Positions 56,101-64,000 of a stretch of 64,000 nt of DNA are shown one piece after another. The DNA comes from Triglochin maritima. Its lineage: Eukaryota; Streptophyta; Magnoliopsida; Alismatales; Juncaginaceae. The stretch lies in the NCBI GenBank assembly GCA_963682175.1, contig OY821786.1, positions 32,419,501 through 32,483,500 of the forward strand, given 5' to 3'. The notes under the pieces were generated by a model. It was given only the letters and a program-made list of their open reading frames with translations, was not told the DNA's origin and did no database searches. The position numbers and the translations under genes are program-made. How positions within the stretch are numbered: position 1 is the stretch's first letter; each line of letters begins with the position of its first letter.

Positions 56101-59100
56101 TCTTCTCATACAGATGTCCAAGTGGGTGATGAACTCCTCGTTGATGGAGGAATGGTGAGATTTGATGTGATAGAAAAAATAGGCCCAGATGTCAAATGCT
56201 GCTGTACAGATCCAGGCCTTCTTCTACCAAGAGCCAACCTCACCTTTTGGAGGGATGGGAATCTTGTGCGAGAGCGTAATGCTATGCTTCCAACAATTTC
56301 TTCAAAGGTACAGTTCCATTTGCAAATTTATCCGTTGTAAGGTGAAGTTATTATTGTCTAACCTCTAATTTACTTGCTTATGAATGTCCTTATCCACAAG
56401 ATTTATTTACATGTAGGATTGGCTGGATATAGATTTTGGGATTGCTGAAGGTGTGGATTTCATAGCTGTGTCATTTGTGAAATCAGCAGAAGTGATTAAT
56501 CATCTGAAAAGCTACATTGCTGCCCGTTCACGCAAAAGGTATGAGCATGAATGACTTGGCAAATGTGTCATTAGAGTTTCATGAAGTAATTCATTCACTA
56601 TCATTTATGATGAACTTATTTTAGGATTCTGTCACCATTATTGGCTGTCATTTGTTTTATTTTAGATGGTCGTTATAGTTCATGTGCTACTTTAAGTTAA
56701 CATTTCAGTATTTCTCCTGACAATCATTAACAGAATTCCTGTCAAGAAATTTGGCGTCTATATAGAGGGTAATAACTGGTCTGTTATTGTAAGCGCTAGA
56801 CAACCAGGGTTTTACAGGAAGATAGTTAAGTTATCCGAAGCAGAGAACTGCACATTTGCAAGGTTTTATTCTATAAAATTATCACGATGAGCGACCATTT
56901 TTTGGTGAGCCTTTAAAAGCTGAGTGATAGTGTCATAATGAAACCATTTTTTTAAACTCGACCCTGATTGGCCTGTTAATCTGGATCCGTCTGGCCAAAC
57001 ATGCTAGATTACTGATAAGGACCCATTTTTTAGTTAAGAATTTTAACCACCATTCGTGGGTGAATGAGGTCAGCTGTCGGAACTGGGTGATGGAATTGAG
57101 TCAAACCACTGTCCACTGCTTTCTGGGTGGATTTGCAGAAAGCTGGTGGTTTAATTTCAGGGCAAAAGAAAGTCCATTTATAGGGGACCCATTTAGAGAA
57201 AACTAAATAGGAAGAAAAGAAAAAGAACCCTAAAACCTAGGCCTCCAAGAAAGGACCCACCACTCTTCAACTGTTTCAATCTATTTCCCAGTCCTCTTAT
57301 GGATAAACTTGGCATTTTAGTTTTCAATGCTTAACTTTGATTTTTTTCCAATCGCAAGGTTGTTCATTATCGCTAAAAAAAGATTGTTGGTCATTTATAT
57401 ACTATAAATTAGATTGATTAGAAGTAATAATGGGCTATTATTTTTTACTTCATGTTAATAATTCAATTATCTTCTACATACCATATCTGTGTGACATCAT
57501 GCATCAACCGTAATTATCTTCTATATGTATGTTTTTGAAAGCATGTGTCAACCACTTCTTGAGCTGGTTGATTTGCTTGATATATGGACTTGGTTAGGGG
57601 TGAGAATCCGGTCCGGACCGGACCGGATTTTTATCTGGGGTCAGGACCGAAGACCGGACCGGACCGGACCAGACCGGATTCCAGGACCGGAATTTTTAAA
57701 TAAAAAAACAATAACCGGACTGGTCCGGACCGAAACCGGAATTTTCAAAAAGTCCGGACCGGTTCCAACCGGTCTAGACCCGGACCAACCGGATCGGGTT
57801 TTGCACACCCCTAGACTTGGTGCCTCTCAATCGTTACTAAATCACAAAAAAAATCTAGATTAGAAGTTTGACGTCCTTTTTTTTTAAAATTAGATAGCAT
57901 GTCTCTAGAAAAGAGGTGGTTAGCAATGGAAGACATGGCTCCTATGAGTGGTAGTTCACATGTTGGAATTTGAAAAGAACTGATCGAGCTTGAAATGATT
58001 ATGATGAACCGTTTTTGTTGCTCATATACTTTATCCTATCTTATAAAGTTCGAATGTACTTACTACTTCATCAGTTCCTTGAGTAATGCGTCTTATGTTT
58101 TCCTTGACTTTTCTGGTTTAGATTAGACATGTCAATTGGGTCGTGTTCGTGTACTATTGTGTCTGACAGTTCTGCATTCGTGTCAGAATTTCGTGTTATC
58201 GTGTATAGTATAAATTGAAAAGATTTCGTCATGTTTAGATTGAAAATAGTTAAGTGACATGTTATATTGATATTTTCATTCTAAATAACATCTTAATTGA
58301 CTATTATCAAGTAAAAACAATTGATTATCTAACAAAAGATGCAGTTCGTGTCTGTTTCGTCTACAAAAACAATTTATCGTGTTGTGTTCGTGTCAAATTG
58401 TGTACCAATTATTTTATATTTATATGTTCACAAAACATCACAATAAATCATTTCAATCATAAAAAAAAATTCGTGTAAAGTCGTGTCTATATCGTGTCTC
58501 ATTATCGTGTCCGTGTCGTGTCCAAAATTGACAGTTCTAGTTTAGATGTTTTGAATTCAAGACAACCAGAAGTACTATTAAATTTCTTTGTCCTCAAATT
58601 GTGTTCATTGTTCAACCATGCAACATCGTACATTTGCAGTGACGAATGAGGTTGATGAAGCATGGCATAATAGTATAGTTTCTCAAGTGGCAAAATAGCA
58701 CCATGATGTGAATTACGCATGCCAAAAATCCCAAGTTAATGAAATCATTACCTTTGTTGTGGTCAGTATGAACCCGAGATTTTCTTGATGTCGCAAAGAC
58801 ATCCGAGAGTTCTTCTTGATATCATCTATACATCCCTATATTTCCTGATTTAGGCTACTTTTGCTCAAAAGTTTATATCTAATTATAAAATATTTTTCAT
58901 CCCATCTGGGCATGCATATGTCACAAAGTATGTGGCAACTTAACCTCCACATAATATCATTGACATTAGTTGAATTATATGTTCCTTTTATTAGTTTTAT
59001 GGATCCCAGTGCATCTGTTATCCTAGTTAATCAATATCTTTTGGGCTCTTGGCACGCCCTTGATTTTGACATAGCTGTAATTGCCATCTTGTCTCAATTT

Positions 59101-61570
59101 CTTAGAAGCAAATTTTCTTATGCAAAGTTGCCGAAGCTCATTCATGGCGTGATCAATACTCACTCCCTAGGTTGATTGATTATGGACTTTGATGCCTTTA
59201 AGCTGGTTCTTTGACCTCCTCAATCAAGCCGGGTTTTTTGTACATAGGTTGTTACACTTGATAAGTATTCTTGTCTTGTTTTTGGTTAGCAATTCCATAC
59301 CATCTCCCACTCATAAATATACAGTTAATTTTTCTAATATGGTAAACAATTTTTTTCCTAATATGGTAGTATGTCCAAACATTTCCTTTGAATACTTTTA
59401 ACCCAAAAAAAAATCCTTTGACCTCTTGATAACATCTTCAAGCCTCGTTTTGTCGTAAAAAACATCTTCAAGGCTCTGGATGTATGTCTCTGTTAACCTT
59501 TTTAAATCAGTAAGTACTTTTATGAGTAATTAGCTTAGTGCTTAGTTGTGGCATAAAACCAGGTTGATGTTTCAATGGCTGCAGTTAGTAGATTTTATCC
59601 AATTTTCATAATTCATTTTTTTGTCTTTCAGTACTTTTTAGATCATTGAAAGACATTATAATGTTGTATTGGATTCCCACACTTAAGATCTTCAACTTCC
59701 ATTGGCCATTCACAGTGACATAGCTGTTATTGCGAAGATTGAAAGTACTGATTCCTTGAAGAATTTAGAAGAGATCATTCTTGCATCAGACGGAGCAATG
59801 GTAGCTAGAGGGGATCTGGGTGCTCAAATTCCATTAGAACAGGTTCCCGCAGCTCAAGAGAGGATTGTTAAGTCGTGCCGAGAGCTAAACAAGCCTGTTA
59901 TTGTGGCATCTCAACTTCTTGAATCAATGATTGAGTATCCTACCCCAACTAGAGCAGAAGTTGCTGATGTTTCTGAGGCTGTTCGGCAGCGGGCTGATGC
60001 TTTGATGCTTTCTGGTGAGTCTGCCATGGGTCAGTACCCTGAGAAAGCACTGACCGTGTTGAGAAGTGTCAGTCTCAGAATTGAAAGATGGTGGAGAGAA
60101 GAGAAGCAATATGAAGCCATGGTCCTTCCTGGTATTGCATCATCTTTCTCCGACAGAATTTCAGAGGAGATCTGCAATTCAGCTGCAGATATGGGTATGC
60201 ATATCAGATTCTTATTTTATCTGTTTGTGTTTTAGCTGATCCACTACTTATAACACATAATGCTGCAACATAGTGTAGCACCATGTGCAAGACTGTTAGT
60301 TTAGCAACGTGTAAGGTTAATGATAAAAAAGCAACATGTGTAAGGCTGTTTAATCACCTTCTAAAACTATTTTGCTTTGATTTGTCCCTGTTTAACTCCA
60401 ATCTGAACTATTAATGCTTGGGAAGCATGGTTACTGCTAGCTTTAAGACATCTGTGTACAATCTGTACTCATCTGATATGGGCATTTGCTTGATACTCCT
60501 GATGAATCGCAAGTTGAGTGAATATATTTATATAACAAAAATTTCTCCAACAGATACTTCTGGATGCCAACACATAATTTTTACGTACTTAGGAATATTG
60601 CCATACATCTTCTGCTTTGCTTGTATAAGAAACATATCGTAACATTTTTCCCCTTCTGAAAACACATCTCTGTGGATTTTATACTAAGTCATCTTTTAAT
60701 TTCAGTACAATTCACCTTATTATGTTTGACGTGTTTCCTTATATCCCTCTTGTAATGAAAAACATTACACATGTTTTTACAATCAAGTGTTAATATCAAC
60801 ATAACCTTGCTCTATTGTATCCTACTCTGTGTAGTGACGTCCACGTATCCATGTTTGATAGGTGACCTCAAACAAAGTGACTAATTTTTTTCTTAATTGC
60901 CCCCACAATTTCTTTTGGCCCTGGTAAGGGATGATGCATCCTCCAGATAGATTAATGAAAGAGGTTACAAGATTTCATGGCTGGTCCTTATGTAGTTGGA
61001 GACAAGTTTGTATCAGTATCTCTATGTTGATAATAAGCAACCGCAACCACATGGTCTAGTTTTGTAATTTAGAGATCAAATAAAGGTCAGCATACTGGCT
61101 GTTTTAATGTGTGGTCTTATGATTCTCTTGTTGAACTGGTTAAGTGAGAACCTGAACATTGATTGAACAAATCTATATCCCAGATGTCACAGCTCACTTA
61201 TTGTAAGCTTAGTCACCTCACTTTTTCCTGAATTACAGTACTGTCGCTGACAATTGATTTCTTTGCAGCTAATAATTTGGGCGCAGATGCACTTTTCGTC
61301 TACACAAAGACAGGACACATGGCGTCTCTCCTATCACGAAGCCGTCCTGACTGCCCAATATTTGCATTCACAACCTCCACATCTGTGAGGAGGCAGCTCA
61401 ATCTTCAATGGGGCCTCATACCTTTCCGTTTGGCTTTCTCAGACGACATGGAGAGCAATCTTAACAGGACATTATATCTGCTCAAGGCCAGAGGAATGGT
61501 TCAATCTGGTGACCTGGTTGTTGCGGTGTCGGATATGTTGCAATCAATTCAAGTGATGAATGTCCCTTAA
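53184..61570 (+). CDS. PKP1: Plastid pyruvate kinase alpha subunit (PKP1 type), six exons, 563 aa
   Basis: Exons 53184-53687, 55928-56018, 56114-56307, 56417-56538, 59716-60194 and 61269-61570 join in frame with GT-AG borders, 564 codons including TAA. Residues 1-50 are rich in Ser, Pro and Arg without acidic residues, a chloroplast transit peptide. The barrel domain carries [33 protein letters not shown], the lid domain DGGMVRF, the catalytic Lys in VIAKIES, the metal site in [12 protein letters not shown], and [13 protein letters not shown]; the C-terminal domain is in exons 5-6. It matches Arabidopsis PKP1 (PKp-alpha) almost throughout. The enzyme converts phosphoenolpyruvate and ADP to pyruvate and ATP in plastids, in a complex with beta subunits, feeding fatty-acid synthesis. 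The family-specific E in DTEG (K in most pyruvate kinases) and S in SGES (T) are present. No defect seen. Introns 1 (2240 bp) and 4 (3177 bp) are large. Confidence 0.97.
54264..54685 (+). repeat. Degenerate tandem repeat in PKP1 intron 1
   Basis: Four to five units of about 90-110 bp share words AACTC(A/G)TAATATAGGGTTG, GGTAACTGCCACT, GAGAACAAGA, TTGATGCCACTGAATTGAGA and TTTGAACT. Nested in the first unit is TGCCACTGAAT three times with a 13-bp period (54335-54367). No terminal structure of a transposon. Confidence 0.8.
57595..57813. mobile_element. hAT-type MITE in PKP1 intron 4
   Basis: Ends TAGGGGTGAGAATCC and GCACACCCCTA, flanked by the perfect 8-bp duplication GACTTGGT (57587-57594 and 57814-57821). 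Internal GGTCCGGACCGG repeats. 219 bp. The open frame 57525-57863 through it is not a gene. Confidence 0.95.
58124..58539. mobile_element. Second hAT-type MITE in PKP1 intron 4
   Basis: Ends TAGACATGTCAATTGGG and CCAAAATTGACAGTTCTA, flanked by the perfect 8-bp duplication GTTTAGAT (58116-58123 and 58540-58547). Subterminal TCGTGTTCGTGTC-type repeats at both ends, AT-rich centre. 416 bp, different family from 57595-57813. Confidence 0.93.
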
Positions 61571-61773
61571 GATTAATAATCTTATAATTATTTATTCCAA
61601 ATAAGTGTAATCGCATGCCTATTTAAGACATTTGGAGAAGTTTTTTAGTTTCTGTTGTATGTTTTATAAGCAAGCAGTTGGTGGTTAGTGTTGTAGGGTT
61701 AGAGTAAAAGATCACTCCACATTGCTTCCACATTGCTGCATTTGGAGAATGCTTTTGTGTACTTTGTATGATT

Positions 61774-62057
61774 AATGCTACAAAAGCTGATTTTATTGGC
61801 AATTATATATCATTTCCTAGCTTAACTTGTCAATTTATTCCATATTGACTGCAATTAAATTGTTTTAATGCCATTTTCATGTGTCATTACTTTTTTGAAT
61901 ATTTAAACCTGTCTAATGCTACAGTAACTGCTTTTATTGGCAATAATATATCTTTTCCTAGCTTAACTTGTTATTTTATTACATATTGACTGCATTAAAT
62001 TGTTTTAATATCTTTTTCATGTGTTATTACTTTTTTCAGAATATTTAGACCTGTCTA
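61774..62057 (+). repeat. 141-bp tandem duplication in PKP1 3' flank
   Basis: Units 61774-61914 and 61915-62057 both begin AATGCTACA and share TTTTATTGGCAAT, TCCTAGCTTAACTTGT, CATATTGACTGCA and AATTGTTTTAAT, with roughly 10% differences. It lies 200 bp past the stop codon, possibly within or just after the 3' UTR. Confidence 0.9.
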
Positions 62058-64000
62058 ATTTGGAGAACACCCATCTTATTGGAGTTCAACTTTGTTATGG
62101 GGGCACACCAACATGCTTGTTCACTGCGTCTTCATAATTTGGTTATGTAATTCATTGAAATCGTTGCTGTATTTGTAATTTATGGCATCTTCCATTCTTA
62201 TTTGCAAACAGAAAGGAACCAGAAAGAATTCAGCAGTCATTGCTTCCTGGAGGCTTCAGTGCCGTGCTTTTTGATATTTCAGTTGTAGATCCATAGCTAC
62301 TTTGTCTTGCGTACCTTGATCTGTGCTGATGCAGGAAAACTTTGATAAGCTTTTCTTACTAAAACAATGTTATTAGTAGTGCATTTGCATTAGCTTAGTG
62401 TGGAATTTCTTTTTGATGCTTAATTGTTTCTGTGGTTCATTTTCCTGCATTGTTGGAAGTTGTAAATAATTGCTGTGAAATGCGTAGCCTTTTCACGTTA
62501 TGTCATTATTTGATATTAATTATCATTTAATTTCTCTCCTGTGCATTCGTCTCTGTTTGTTTGGAGCTGATCTCGTGAACCTCATTTTATGTTTGTCATA
62601 CCCCAGGGACTGGACTACTGGTGTTTTCTGGACTATTGGTGAGATGCTGGTTCTTGCCTGAACAACATTTATGGTTGCACACAAGTTGTGGAAGTAATCT
62701 GTGTTGTTTTGTGTGTTTTTTTCGTTTGCATGAAGCCAACTTTACGTTATGTCTTGATTTTTTTTCTGTATCATGTTTTCGGCAGAATTTAACGTAGTAC
62801 ATGACCTTGTTTCAAGTTTTGTGTGGTGCCATGAAGGTAGCGCATGCTTTCTCCTGTAAGACCTCCATGGCCCAGCACCAGCAGTCTTGTCATTTTGAGC
62901 AAAAACAAGATTATGATATGCAGATATCAATTTACACTTGAATATCATTACTCCAATATTGGCTCTTTCCTCAATGTTTTCTATCTTTCGATTGGCAGGT
63001 ATCATTTTACACTAGTATATGGTTAGAGGTTTAGTTCTTGAAAAATGCAATGCATGATCTAAAGAAAAGTTCAAGTAATGATTTGTAATGTTTACCCTAC
63101 CACTTTTTAGTCTTCTGCTGTGGCATTGGACACTTGTTAACAGAGCTTTCCCTTTGTCATTACAGCTTTGAATTGATTGCGCAAGACACTCTCTCATGCA
63201 CCAGAGGTTTGTTCCCCCACCCACCACCCCCATCAAAATTATCAACAGTAACTGTTCCTGTACCTAGTACTACTTTTTGGTGCATGCTGCTTTCTTCAGG
63301 TTTCTTTTTCAAAAATCACTGTAACTTTAAATCTCATTTCCCCCATGATATACTCACCAAAGTGTTTAAGTTTACTTATTTAGTAGTGGTATAATTTTAC
63401 AGCAGAATGGAAAATGTTTGAAGAAAGAAGAGAATATTAGAAAATTGGTATGGTACCTCAAATTTGCCAGTATTATTGTTAGAATATCTCGTATATAAGT
63501 GAATGTCATGATATGCTCAGCGTATTATTACGTGAGTCAGACAAGTCGATGGTATGATCTGATTGTTATTGATATTGTCTTTTTTATAATCTTATCTTAT
63601 TTTCCTTATTTTTATATCTCTATATTGTTTGTACTATCTTTTCTCTTTCTCTCTCTGCATATAATGAAAATAATTTTTGTTAACTATATAAATATGAATC
63701 GGAAAATTACTTAAATCGTTACAACAATTATCATTTTGCCGTATTTTCTTTCTTTACGCATCAACACATCAAATTACTAGACCACAAGTACAATCACTTC
63801 TTTAAAAGCAACGCTGCAGTAGAGCTTCTTAGTTTCCAAATATTTTTTCTGAATTCGGTCCGCTTATTTCAATTTGTGCTTCAATATACTTTTTGATTGG
63901 ATCGCTAGATCAGCTCAACATGAACATAAGTCAATACGTTCAAAAACAGTTCAGTAAAACTTAGTGGTCAATTTTTGTTCTTTTTAGGATGTCTATAGAT
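62058..64000. other. 3' flank of PKP1, no second gene recognised
   Basis: AT-rich with short frames only. 62205-62290 (AAAGGAACCAGAAAGAATTC and onward) has an exon-like composition between CAG and a later GT, and may belong to an extended 3' UTR, but nothing confirms it. No transposon ends, tRNA or RNA gene seen. Confidence 0.4.

Noticed and set aside
57525..57863. 112-aa frame in PKP1 intron 4
   Set aside because: Created by the GC-rich hAT MITE; Gly/Pro/Asp repeats of the MITE palindromes.
59702..60235. Separate gene starting at the ATG at 59702
   Set aside because: This is exon 5 of PKP1; the ATG lies before the splice acceptor CAG at 59713-59715 and the frame joins exon 4 in phase.

Overview
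The window is nuclear DNA of a flowering plant, most likely a eudicot. Coding blocks are short exons separated by GT-AG introns, most of the sequence is nested transposable elements of standard plant families, and the one intact gene encodes a plastid-targeted enzyme. I cannot name the species. Only one complete host gene is visible; about 80% of the window is repeats or repeat-derived.

Layout. 1-2.7 kb: window-truncated Ty3/gypsy chromovirus (minus strand) with a broken integrase and a palindrome-rich LTR. 3.05-3.27 kb: CACTA terminus. 3.58-7.76 kb: complete hAT transposon with a perfect 8-bp target duplication and a broken transposase. 7.97-12.72 kb: 5'-truncated Ty1/copia element with its 3' LTR. 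12.75-14.8 kb: Mutator-like transposase relic (minus). 16.75-18.31 kb: four exons of a type II NAD(P)H dehydrogenase (NDC1-like) gene (minus), apparently cut off from its 5' exons. 18.34-19.55 kb: Athila-like solo LTR. 19.55-23.47 kb: degenerate array of about 95-bp repeats interrupted by a copia LTR (itself carrying a CACTA-type MITE) and an old hAT MITE. 23.47-24.43 kb: CACTA fragment. 24.43-31.82 kb: a three-level nest, CACTA > Athila-like solo LTR > young non-autonomous Sirevirus-type copia element, each level with a recognisable target duplication. 32.55-35.97 kb: CACTA element with a TNP2 relic. 36.36-38.09 kb: LTR fragments. 38.10-43.40 kb: internally deleted Athila-type gypsy element with paired LTRs and TSD. 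43.4-50.5 kb: LTR fragments and a complete copia solo LTR with TSD. 51.09-51.55 kb: truncated duplicate of the start of the pyruvate kinase gene, split by a hAT MITE and followed by an RTE-type LINE tail. 53.18-61.57 kb: intact six-exon gene for the plastid pyruvate kinase alpha subunit (PKP1 type). 61.6-64 kb: its 3' flank with a 141-bp tandem duplication.

How the parts relate. PKP1 makes pyruvate from phosphoenolpyruvate in plastids; its four longer exons carry the catalytic residues and its large introns have taken up hAT MITEs. The elements interact mainly by nesting. Many of the LTRs, from both copia and apparently gypsy families, carry clusters of the palindrome CGGTCGACCG upstream of a TATA box; this shared LTR architecture is the most striking unexplained pattern. 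The non-autonomous Sirevirus with nearly identical LTRs and the deleted Athila derivative suggest that replication-defective copies have been mobilised recently by helper elements elsewhere.
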